Shown: positions 17,430-25,802 of the stretch, piece after piece | Layout of the letters: the number at the start of each line of letters is the position of its first letter | Position numbering within the stretch: position 1 is the stretch's first letter | Position numbers and translations under genes: made by a program | Assembly: GCF_004339675.1 (NCBI RefSeq) | Contig: NZ_SLVM01000001.1 | Span: forward strand, 172,557-236,556 | From: Rhodovulum steppense | GTDB taxonomy: Bacteria; Pseudomonadota; Alphaproteobacteria; Rhodobacterales; Rhodobacteraceae | Length of the DNA: 64,000 bases | Direction of reading: 5' to 3' | Notes under the pieces: generated by a model | The model's database searches: none | Seen by the model: the letters and a program-made list of their open reading frames with translations, nothing else | Told to the model about the DNA's origin: nothing

Positions 17430-18581
17430 TCAGTAAACGCTATCGCTGCTGTCCATCACGTCGCGGGCCGTGACCTTGCCCCACAACACCTTGTAGACCC
17501 ATGCCGTGTAGAGAAGGATCAGCGGCATGAAGATCACCGCCGAGACCAGCATCACGAACAGCGTCAGGTGCGAGGACGAGCTGTCCCAGACCGTGAGCGA
17601 CGAATTCGGGTCGATGCTGGAGGGCAGGATGAACGGGAACATCGTCAGCCCCACGGACGCGATGATGCCGGTGATCGAGAGTTTCGAGGCCAGCATCGTC
17701 CAGCCCTCGCGCCGCGCACGGAACCCCAGCACGGCCAGGGCCGCCCCGAGGAAGGCCATCACGGGGGCCACCACGATCCACGGCCGCTCGGCATAGGCCG
17801 CCATCCACGAGCCGCCCCTTGCAACCTCGCTCATCAGCGGGTTGGAGGGGCCGTCGGGCGCGACCGCGCCGGTGAAGGCGTAGGCATCGACGCCCGCCGC
17901 CAGCCAGAGCCCTGCCAGCGCATAGGTGGCGATGGTGGCGAATGCGGCGTAGACGCCGAATTCGCGGGCACGGTCGGCCACCAGACCCTCGGACTTGAAC
18001 ACCAGCCAGGCCGCGCCGTGCATGACCAGCATCGACACCGATACCAGCCCCGCGAGCAGCGCATAGGGGTTCAGCAGGCCGAAGAAGCCGCCCTCGTAGA
18101 TCGGCATCAGGTCTTCGGTCAGCCGGAACGGAACGCCTTGCAGCACGTTGCCGACCGCCACGCCAAAGACCAGCGCCGGCACGAAGCCGCCGACGAACAA
18201 CGCCCAGTCCCAGGCGCTGCGCCAGGTTTCCGACTCGCGTTTCGAGCGGTACTTGAACCCCACGGGCCGCAGGATCAGCGCGGCGAGGATCAGGAACATC
18301 GCCATGTAGAAGCCCGAGAAGCTGACCGCGTAAAGCGGCGGCCAGGCGGCGAAGATGGCACCGCCGCCCAGGATGAACCAGACTTGGTTGCCTTCCCAGA
18401 CCGGCCCCACGGTGTTGATCGCCACGCGGCGTTCCAGATCGGTCCGGGCGACGAAGGGCAGCAACGTGCCCACGCCAAGATCGAACCCATCGGCCAGCGC
18501 AAAGCCGATCAGCAGCACGCCCAGAAGCGCCCACCAGATCACGCGCAGAACCTCGAAATCCATGAATTCATGCAGGATCAT
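17430..18581 (-). CDS. cydB: Cytochrome bd ubiquinol oxidase subunit II
   Basis: 383 residues with about eight membrane helices. Recognisable parts are VIWWALLGVLLIGFALADGF and DLGVGTLLPF near the N-terminus, GPVWEGNQVWFILGGGA and the C-terminal MPLILLYTAWVYKVL. It partners CydA in the quinol oxidase that reduces oxygen to water at very low oxygen. It starts 5 bases after the cydA stop. Confidence 0.96.
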   Translation of the reverse strand: MILHEFMDFEVLRVIWWALLGVLLIGFALADGFDLGVGTLLPFVARTDLERRVAINTVGPVWEGNQVWFILGGGAIFAAWPPLYAVSFSGFYMAMFLILAALILRPVGFKYRSKRESETWRSAWDWALFVGGFVPALVFGVAVGNVLQGVPFRLTEDLMPIYEGGFFGLLNPYALLAGLVSVSMLVMHGAAWLVFKSEGLVADRAREFGVYAAFATIATYALAGLWLAAGVDAYAFTGAVAPDGPSNPLMSEVARGGSWMAAYAERPWIVVAPVMAFLGAALAVLGFRARREGWTMLASKLSITGIIASVGLTMFPFILPSSIDPNSSLTVWDSSSSHLTLFVMLVSAVIFMPLILLYTAWVYKVLWGKVTARDVMDSSDSVY

Positions 18582-18586
18582 TGGTC

Positions 18587-20185
18587 TTACTCCGCCGGTT
18601 GCTGGCTGGTGCGGCCCGACAGCCGCTCATTGTGCCGCCGGTTCCACGCCTCGGTTTCGGCCACGTCCATGAACGGGCCCTTGCGGATGTATTTCAGCAT
18701 CAGCCCCATCTCGATGATGAACAGCACCGAGTAGAAGGTGACGAAGCCCGCCAGCGTCAGGGCGACCTGGGTCACGCTGAGATGGCTGACCGACAGCGCG
18801 GTGGGCAGCACGCCGTCCACTGTCCAGGGCTGGCGGCCGAACTCGGCCACGAACCAGCCCGCCTCGGCCGCGATCCAGGGCGTCGGGATGGCGAAAACCG
18901 CCGCCCAGAGCGACCAGCGCGGAAAGCGCATGCCGTAGAAATTGGCGCGGATGAAGAAGAACAGCATCACCCCGATGAACATGAAGCCAAGCCCCACCAT
19001 CACCCGGAACGCCCAGAACAGCGGCAGGACACCGGGAATGGTATCCTCGGCCGCCATGGCGATCTGTTCGGTCGTCGCCTCGCGCGGGTCATCGACATAG
19101 CGTTTCAGAAGCAAGGCATAGCCCAGATCGGCGCTGTGATCCTCGAACCGGGCGATCTGTTCGGGCGTGGCGGCGCCCTTGGCTGCGCGGATATCCATCA
19201 GCGCGTCATAGGCGAGGATGCCGTTCAGGATGCGGGCCTCGGCCTCGATCACCAGATCGTTGATGCCGCGCATCTCCTCGGTCAGTGACCGGGTTCCCAG
19301 AAGGCCCATCGCCACGGGGATCTGTACGGCATATTTCGTCTCGCGCGCCTCCTGATCGGGGATGCCGACCAGCTTGAAGGGGGCGGGCGCCTTGTAGGTG
19401 TCCCACATGCCCTCGACCGCGGCGAGCTTCATCTTCTGCGAATGGGTGGCCGAATAGCCCGACTCGTCGCCCAGCACCACGACCGACAGCGCCGAAGCAA
19501 GGCCGAAGCTGGCCGCCACCGCGATCGAGCGCTTCGCCAACGCCTCGTGCCGGCCCTTGATCAGATACCAGGCCGAGACGCCGAGCACGAAGACCGATGC
19601 GGTGACGTAACCGGCCGAAACCGTGTGCACGAACTTGGCCTGCGCGACATGGTTGAACATGACATCGAAGAACGAGGTCATCTCCATCCGCATGGTCACC
19701 GGGTTGAACACCGCGCCGACCGGGTTCTGCATCCAGCCATTGGCGATCAGAATCCAGAGCGCCGAGAAGTTCGACCCGATCGCCACCAGCCAGGTGACGA
19801 CGCAATGGGTGACCTTGGACAGCTTGTCCCAGCCGAAGAACATCAGCCCCACGAAGGTCGCCTCGAGGAAGAAGGCCATCAGCCCCTCGATGGCGAGCGG
19901 CGCGCCGAAGATGTCGCCGACATAGTGGCTGTAATAGGCCCAGTTCATGCCGAACTGGAATTCCATGGTGATACCGGTGGCCACCCCTAGGACGAAATTG
20001 ATCCCGAACAGCGTGGCCCAGAACTTGGTCATTTGCCGCCAGATCGGGCGGTTGGTCATGACATAGACCGTCTCCATGATCGCCACGATGACCGACAGGC
20101 CAAGCGTGAGCGGCACGAAGAGAAAGTGAAACATGGCTGTCAGGGCGAATTGAAGCCGGGACAGCTCGACGATGTCGAGTTCCAT
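18587..20185 (-). CDS. cydA: Cytochrome bd ubiquinol oxidase subunit I
   Basis: 532 residues. Starts MELDIVELSRLQFALTAMFH, with the His ligand of heme b595 in the first helix. Also seen are GITMEFQFGMNWAYYSHYVG and the quinol-binding Q-loop region with GDESGYSATHSQKMKLAA. The length is that of the long-Q-loop (E. coli-type) enzyme. It carries hemes b558, b595 and d. A GGAGG site precedes the ATG. An FNR-type box lies about 100 bases upstream. Confidence 0.97.
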   Translation of the reverse strand: MELDIVELSRLQFALTAMFHFLFVPLTLGLSVIVAIMETVYVMTNRPIWRQMTKFWATLFGINFVLGVATGITMEFQFGMNWAYYSHYVGDIFGAPLAIEGLMAFFLEATFVGLMFFGWDKLSKVTHCVVTWLVAIGSNFSALWILIANGWMQNPVGAVFNPVTMRMEMTSFFDVMFNHVAQAKFVHTVSAGYVTASVFVLGVSAWYLIKGRHEALAKRSIAVAASFGLASALSVVVLGDESGYSATHSQKMKLAAVEGMWDTYKAPAPFKLVGIPDQEARETKYAVQIPVAMGLLGTRSLTEEMRGINDLVIEAEARILNGILAYDALMDIRAAKGAATPEQIARFEDHSADLGYALLLKRYVDDPREATTEQIAMAAEDTIPGVLPLFWAFRVMVGLGFMFIGVMLFFFIRANFYGMRFPRWSLWAAVFAIPTPWIAAEAGWFVAEFGRQPWTVDGVLPTALSVSHLSVTQVALTLAGFVTFYSVLFIIEMGLMLKYIRKGPFMDVAETEAWNRRHNERLSGRTSQQPAE

Positions 20186-20282
20186 GGTGGCGGGCCTCCT
20201 TGGCCGTTACCCGTGCGATTCCCAAAGATACACGCTTTGCGCACCTTTAGATTCGTTCTAGGTATACATTTGTGTGCGGACT

Positions 20283-20296
20283 TTGACCTGAATCAA
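20283..20296. promoter_or_regulatory. FNR/FnrL-type box upstream of cydA
   Basis: TTGACCTGAATCAA matches the FNR consensus TTGAT-N4-ATCAA at nine of ten positions. It is in the 134-base gap between cydC and cydA, oriented to act on cydABX. Oxygen-responsive FnrL control of cydABX is expected in this group. Site seen; function inferred. Confidence 0.7.
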
Positions 20297-20319
20297 AAAC
20301 GCATGTCCAAGATGTAACT

Positions 20320-21981
20320 TCAGACCATGCGAATCAGCCGGTCGGCCCAGTCCCTTTCGGCCTTGCGATGCGAGGCGATCAGAAGCGTCGCCCGGGGCAG
20401 GAAATCGCGGATGCCCGCGAGAACGCGGATCGCGGTGGGGCGGTCCAGCCCCTCGGTGGGTTCGTCGAGCAGCAACAACTGCGGGTGGCGCAGGAGTGCC
20501 CGGGCCAGCGCAAGCCTGCGCTGTTCACCGCCCGACAGACCCGCGCCATTCTCGGACAGCTTCGCATGCAACCCGCCGCGCCCGGCGACCGTGCTGGACA
20601 GCGCCACCGCTTCGAGGGCAGCCAACGCATCCCTTTCGTCAAGTTCCGTCGTGCCCAGCGCGAGCATGTCGAAGAAACTTGTGCCCAGAAGCATGCTGCG
20701 CTGCGGCAGATAGGTCACTTCGGCGCGAAGCTGGCTTTCGGGCAGATCGCGGAGGGGGCGGCCGGAAACGAGGATCTGGCCGCGATCGGGCTGGATCAGA
20801 CCGGCGGCCAGCGCCAGAACCGTGCTCTTGCCCCGACCCGAGACGCCAGTCAGCGCCACCTTCTCGCCCGGCGCGACGCTCAGGGCGAAGCCCTCGATCA
20901 CGGGGTTTTCAGCGCCGGGGTGGCGATAGGCGATATTGCTCATCTCTAGCGCCGCGGTTTCGGGGCGCGGAGGGGACGCCGCAGGCGAGGCGGCGACGGG
21001 GGCGGCATCGTTTTCGGGCAGCAGGCGGCGGACGCGGCGGGCGGCATCCAGCATCCGGCCCAGATCGGCAAGGCCGCGACGCACCGGCTGCACCGTCTCG
21101 GACAGCGCCAGCGCCGCGAAGAAGCCCAGCGCCGCCTGAGCGGGGCTTATACTTTCGCGCGCCACCAGCGCGCCGCCCAGCCAAAGCGCGATCCCGGCCG
21201 AGATCGTCGTGGTCAGCGCCAGCATCAGCCCCGCCCGCCGCTCCAGCCGGTCAACCGCACCAAGGTTCTCGCGCAGCCGGGTCTCGGCGGCGCCAACCGC
21301 CGCGGTCTGGTCGGGCAGGCGGCCATAGACCACCAGATCGTCGCGGGCGCGCAACAGGTCGATCAGCCGGATGCGGAACGCCTGCAACGCCTTTTCGGCC
21401 CGGCGCGAGGGGGCGAGTGCATGCCGCCCGGTCCAGAGCAGCACAAGCCCCGTGCCCAGCGTGAAACTGGCCACGATCCAGACCGCAAGCACAAGGTCGG
21501 TCAGCCACCACAGAACCAGGAAACTGCCCAGATAGGTTGTTGCCGCCGCAATCGCTGGGATGAACAGGCGCAGCGAAATGCCGTCCAGCGCATCGACATC
21601 GGCCACCAGCCGGTTCATCGTCTCGGCACCCCTGAGCCGCGCCAGCCGCTGGAAGGGCAATCCCAGCACCCCGCGCAACAGCCGCACCCGGATATCGGTC
21701 AGGCTTTTCAGCGTCGCGTCATGGGTCAGAAGCCGTTCGCCATAGCGCGCCGCGGTCCGGGCGAGCGCCAGGAAACGCACCCCGGCCGAGGGCTGGAAGA
21801 CGTTGAACGCGATGCCGATCCCGGCCAGCCCCGCCGCCCCCGCCGCGGTGATGAACCAGCCCGACAGGCCCAGCAGCGCAACGCCCGCCACCAGCACCGC
21901 CACCGCCAGAACGGTGCCGCGGATCAGGGCCGCGCGTTGTGCCCGCCAGATCAGCAGCATGACATGGAAGATATGGCTCAT
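20320..21981 (-). CDS. cydC: Heterodimeric ABC exporter subunit CydC
   Basis: 553 residues: six membrane helices then an ATPase domain with GVSGRGKSTVLAL, GAGLSGGEQRRLALARALL and LLLLDEPTEGLD. With CydD it exports reducing thiols (glutathione/cysteine) to the periplasm, needed for cytochrome bd assembly. Overlap of four bases with cydD and the cydABX genes downstream support the assignment. Confidence 0.9.
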   Translation of the reverse strand: MSHIFHVMLLIWRAQRAALIRGTVLAVAVLVAGVALLGLSGWFITAAGAAGLAGIGIAFNVFQPSAGVRFLALARTAARYGERLLTHDATLKSLTDIRVRLLRGVLGLPFQRLARLRGAETMNRLVADVDALDGISLRLFIPAIAAATTYLGSFLVLWWLTDLVLAVWIVASFTLGTGLVLLWTGRHALAPSRRAEKALQAFRIRLIDLLRARDDLVVYGRLPDQTAAVGAAETRLRENLGAVDRLERRAGLMLALTTTISAGIALWLGGALVARESISPAQAALGFFAALALSETVQPVRRGLADLGRMLDAARRVRRLLPENDAAPVAASPAASPPRPETAALEMSNIAYRHPGAENPVIEGFALSVAPGEKVALTGVSGRGKSTVLALAAGLIQPDRGQILVSGRPLRDLPESQLRAEVTYLPQRSMLLGTSFFDMLALGTTELDERDALAALEAVALSSTVAGRGGLHAKLSENGAGLSGGEQRRLALARALLRHPQLLLLDEPTEGLDRPTAIRVLAGIRDFLPRATLLIASHRKAERDWADRLIRMV

Positions 21982-23681
21982 GCGGCCTCCTCTGCCCGCA
22001 TGGCGATCTGGCGGTCCATCCTTGCGGCCAGGACCGGGTCATGGGTCGCCACGATCAGCGCCGCACCGCCCGCGACCAGCCCCAGAAGCCCCTCGGTCAC
22101 CAGCGCAGCGGTTTCCTCGTCCAGATCGGCGGTGGGTTCGTCGGCCAGCAGCAGGTCGGGATGGGCGTGCGCGGCGCGCGCCACGATCAGCCGCCGCGCC
22201 TCGCCGCCCGAGACGCCCATGCCGAACTCGCCCAATTGGGTGTTCAGCCCGCGCGGCAGGGTCGTCACGATGCGGTCGGCGGCGGCCAGTTCCAGCGCCG
22301 CGGGCAGCGGCAGAGCGCGCCCCGGCCGGACCGCCAGCGTCAGGTTCTTGCGCAGGCTGCCCGACACGAAGCGCGGCTGTTGCGGCAGCCAGCCCAGCCT
22401 GCCCCGCCACGCGTCGGCATTCTCGGGCGCCAGAACGGTGTCGCCCAGCCGGATCTCGCCCTCGGTCGGCACCGCCATCCCGGCGATCAGCCGCAGCAGC
22501 GAGGACTTGCCGATGCCGCTGGGCCCGGTGATCGCAAGCGTCTCGCCGGGGCCGAGGTCGAAATCGGGAAAGCGGATCAGCCGTCCGCCGGGCGGGCGAT
22601 AGGCCAGACCCCGGACCGAAAGCGTATCGGCGGTGTCGATCGGCCGGGCCGTCGCGCCGACGCCCAGGAACGAGCTTTCGCCCCGGGATTCCAGTTCGTC
22701 CAGCTCTCGCGCCACGGCGCTGGCATCGGCCTTGTCATGCCAGGCCGCGGACAGGTCACGCAGCGGCTGGAAGAAATCGGGTGCCAGCAGCAGCAGGAAC
22801 ACCCCCTGCGCCACCGTCAACGGCACCCCCCAGGTGCCGAAATTCAGCTCGCCCAGCAGGCTGAAGCCGACATAGACCGCCACCATCGCCACCCCGATCG
22901 CGGCGAACAGTTCCAGCACGGTCGAGGACAGGAACGCGATGCGCAGAACCTCCATCGTGCGGTGGCGCAGCCGGTCGGCCGCATCGCGAAAGCCCTCCAC
23001 CGTGCGCTCGGAGGCGTCGAGCAGCCGGATATCGACCAGCGCCGTCAGCCGTTCGAGCAGCAGCACGTTCATGTTGGCAAGCTCTTCCATCTGCCGCTCG
23101 CTTGCCTTCTTGGCGGCAATGCCGACCAGCGCCATGAAGACCGGGATCAACGGTCCCGCGACCAGCAGCACCAGACCCACCGCCCAAGAGAACCAGAACG
23201 ACACCGCCAAGATCACCAGCGGTACCACATAGGCGCGCCGCCGAGCGATGGCATAGCGGGTGAGGAACGGCGTCATGGCCGCCATTTTCTCGGCGGCCAG
23301 CGTGGCGGTCCGCGCGGCGGGGGGACGCGCGGAGTCGTCGGTTGCGCGGCGCGACTCGCGGGTGACCAGCCGCGCGCGTTCCAGCGCCAGCACCGTGTCT
23401 GCCGCGCTGAACGCCATCGCGCCCGCCCGGTGGTCGAGCAGCGCCCGCATCAGGCCCACAGCGATGAAGATCAGCGCATAGAGGGCCACATGGCCGCCGA
23501 CCCGGTCGGGTTCCAGCATATGCCCGATCGCCAGCGCCACCGCGCCCGCCTGCACCAGCCACAGTAACGAAGCCCCGGTCGCAAGAGCGCCTGCGAGTTC
23601 GAGCCTGCTCATCACCGGGGCCGTCATCCGGGCCAGCCGCTTCGCCGCGGGATCGTCCTTCTTCGCGCGTTTCCGGCCCAA
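21978..23681 (-). CDS. cydD: Heterodimeric ABC exporter subunit CydD
   Basis: 567 residues with an N-terminal basic tail, a six-helix membrane domain and an ATPase: GPSGIGKSSLLRLIAGM, GVSGGEARRLIVARA and LLLADEPTADLD. Partner of CydC. It is the first gene of the cydDCABX block, divergent from the NsrR-type gene 142 bases away; that gap contains several AT-rich stretches fit for promoters and a repressor site. Confidence 0.9.
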   Translation of the reverse strand: MGRKRAKKDDPAAKRLARMTAPVMSRLELAGALATGASLLWLVQAGAVALAIGHMLEPDRVGGHVALYALIFIAVGLMRALLDHRAGAMAFSAADTVLALERARLVTRESRRATDDSARPPAARTATLAAEKMAAMTPFLTRYAIARRRAYVVPLVILAVSFWFSWAVGLVLLVAGPLIPVFMALVGIAAKKASERQMEELANMNVLLLERLTALVDIRLLDASERTVEGFRDAADRLRHRTMEVLRIAFLSSTVLELFAAIGVAMVAVYVGFSLLGELNFGTWGVPLTVAQGVFLLLLAPDFFQPLRDLSAAWHDKADASAVARELDELESRGESSFLGVGATARPIDTADTLSVRGLAYRPPGGRLIRFPDFDLGPGETLAITGPSGIGKSSLLRLIAGMAVPTEGEIRLGDTVLAPENADAWRGRLGWLPQQPRFVSGSLRKNLTLAVRPGRALPLPAALELAAADRIVTTLPRGLNTQLGEFGMGVSGGEARRLIVARAAHAHPDLLLADEPTADLDEETAALVTEGLLGLVAGGAALIVATHDPVLAARMDRQIAMRAEEAA

Positions 23682-23823
23682 GCCCTGCCCCGCTCGTCTG
23701 TTCGCACCCGTCCCCCTGCCTTGCGCGCAAGAGGCTTGCCTGATCTTTAACAGGCTCTATGCTGGATAGAACCCGTATGTGAGATAAACCATTATCCGCG
23801 ACGGCTGGCAAAGAGAACCGCCG

Positions 23824-24288
23824 ATGAGGTTGACGACACGCACCAATATCGCGATGCGCGCGCTGATGTATTGCGCCGTGAACAGCGGGCGCACGGTGCG
23901 CAAGTCCGACATTGCCTCGTCCTGCAATACCTCGGAAAATCACATGGCGCAGGTGATCAACACGCTGGCCCATCACGGCCTGGTCAAGACCACGCGCGGC
24001 CGCAATGGCGGGCTGACGCTGAAGCGCCCGCCCGAGGACATCACCGTGGGCGAGGTTTTCCGTCATCTGGAATCGGGCGTGCCCTTTGCCGAGTGCTTCG
24101 ACCCGGCGACCAACACCTGCCCGATCTCGTGCTGCTGCAAGCTGCAAGGCACGCTGCACAAGGCGATCGACGCCTTCTACCGCACGCTGGACGAGGTGAC
24201 GCTGGCCGATCTGGTGACGGACAACCAGGGCCTGGCAAGGGCGCTGATGCTGATCGAGCCGGAAGATACTCGCGTCGCCAGCGCCTGA
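23824..24288 (+). CDS. nsrR: NsrR-type Rrf2 family regulator
   Basis: 154 residues with an N-terminal winged helix (MRLTTRTNIAMRALMYCA) and the Rrf2 recognition helix GRNGGLTL. Cysteines in ECFDPATNTCPISCCCKL could hold an iron-sulfur cluster, as in NsrR, which senses nitric oxide. Its position divergent from cydDCABX suggests it represses cytochrome bd genes until NO appears; cytochrome bd is NO-tolerant. Three adjacent Cys make it slightly unusual, so the exact ligands are uncertain. Confidence 0.82.
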   Translation: MRLTTRTNIAMRALMYCAVNSGRTVRKSDIASSCNTSENHMAQVINTLAHHGLVKTTRGRNGGLTLKRPPEDITVGEVFRHLESGVPFAECFDPATNTCPISCCCKLQGTLHKAIDAFYRTLDEVTLADLVTDNQGLARALMLIEPEDTRVASA

Positions 24289-24401
24289 CACGCGGACGGC
24301 GAGCCCCCCCGGATCGGACCGATGCGCGTGGTCCGGGCCTAGCCAGCGCCGTATCGGGCGGCTAGAACCGCTCCAGATCCCGCAACCGGAGCGCCCCGAC
24401 C

Positions 24402-25679
24402 GTGACCGCCCCCCTTGCCTCCTCCCCGGCCACCTTCCTGCGCGGCCTGTTCGATGCCGCCGTCGCCGCCGCCGACCCGATGCGCACGGTGCCCGCGGCG
24501 CTGCCGCCGAAGCCGCCGGGACGGGTTCTGGTGATCGGCGCCGGCAAGGCGTCGGCGCGGATGGCCGAAGCGGTGGAATCGGCCTGGGGCCCCTGCGAGG
24601 GGCTGGTCATCACCCGCTACGGCTATGCCCGTCCGACGCAGGGCATCGAGATCGTCGAGGCGGCGCATCCGGTGCCTGACGCGGCAGGCGTGGCGGCGAC
24701 CGACCGGATGCTGGCGCTGCTGGACGGGGTCGGCGAGGACGATTTCGTTCTGGCGTTGATCTCGGGCGGCGGATCGGCCCTGCTGATCCGGCCCGCAGGC
24801 GCCATCACGCTGGCCGAGAAGCAGAAGGTCAATGCCGACCTCCTGGCCTCGGGAGCCCCGATCGGGCAGATGAACACGCTGCGCAAGCATCTCAGCCGGG
24901 TCAAGGGTGGCCAGCTTGCCGCCGCGGCGCATCCCGCACGGATGCTGGCCCTGATGATCTCGGACGTGCCGGGCGACGATCCGGCCTCCATCGCCTCGGG
25001 ACCGACGGTGGGCGATATCACCACGCCAGCAGACGCCCGCGCCATTCTCGACCGCTGGGAGATCACCCCGCCCGCCTCGGTCGCCGCGGTGCTGGCGGGC
25101 GAAACCGGCGTGCTGCGCCCCGACGATCCCCGCCTCGCACGCATCGAGAACCGGGTAATCGCGGCACCGTCACAATCGCTGGCGGCGGCGGCCGGGATCG
25201 CCCGCGCGTCGGGCTGTCGGGTCAAGATCCTGGGCGATGCGCTGGAGGGCGAGGCGCGCGCGCTGGCCGCCGACCATGCCGCGCTGGCGCTGGCCCGGCA
25301 GGCGGCGATGGCGCCCGGCGCGGCGCCCCTGGTGCTGCTGTCGGGCGGCGAATGCACGGTCACGCGGCGAGGCGACGGGATTGGCGGGCCGAACGCGGAA
25401 TATGCGCTGGCCATGGCCGCGACGCTGGACGGCGCGCCCGGCATCCACGCCATTGCCTGCGACACCGACGGGGTGGATGGCGCAGCCGAGGTCGCAGGCG
25501 CGGTGATCGGCCCCGACACCCCCGCCAAGGCCCGCGCGGCGGGGCGCGACATGGCCGAGGCGCTGGCCGACAATGACAGCCACGGGTTCTTTGCCGCGCT
25601 GGGCGATCAGGTTATCCCCGGGCCCACCCTGACCAATGTCAACGATTTCCGGGCGATCCTGATCCTGCCACCGGCCTGA
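24402..25679 (+). CDS. gckA: Glycerate 2-kinase (GckA/TtuD, MOFRL family)
   Basis: 425 residues from GTG 24402. The N-terminal GckA domain has VLVIGAGKASARMAEA, ISGGGSALL and QMNTLRKHLSRVKGGQLA. The C-terminal MOFRL region has LLSGGECTVT and DTDGVDG. It phosphorylates D-glycerate with ATP, giving 2-phosphoglycerate. The older annotation as hydroxypyruvate reductase for this family is usually wrong. It is followed closely by a GH13 phosphorylase that may release glycerate. Confidence 0.9.
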   Translation: MTAPLASSPATFLRGLFDAAVAAADPMRTVPAALPPKPPGRVLVIGAGKASARMAEAVESAWGPCEGLVITRYGYARPTQGIEIVEAAHPVPDAAGVAATDRMLALLDGVGEDDFVLALISGGGSALLIRPAGAITLAEKQKVNADLLASGAPIGQMNTLRKHLSRVKGGQLAAAAHPARMLALMISDVPGDDPASIASGPTVGDITTPADARAILDRWEITPPASVAAVLAGETGVLRPDDPRLARIENRVIAAPSQSLAAAAGIARASGCRVKILGDALEGEARALAADHAALALARQAAMAPGAAPLVLLSGGECTVTRRGDGIGGPNAEYALAMAATLDGAPGIHAIACDTDGVDGAAEVAGAVIGPDTPAKARAAGRDMAEALADNDSHGFFAALGDQVIPGPTLTNVNDFRAILILPPA

Positions 25680-25802
25680 ACCCTCGGCAGGGCGCCCAAA
25701 ACCTGTGCATCCCGCCGCGCCAACAGGCGAATGCGTCGGCTCCGCCTTGAACAGGCGCACGCTCCGCGCAACTCTGGCCGGAATTGCAACAGCCGGACCG
25801 CC

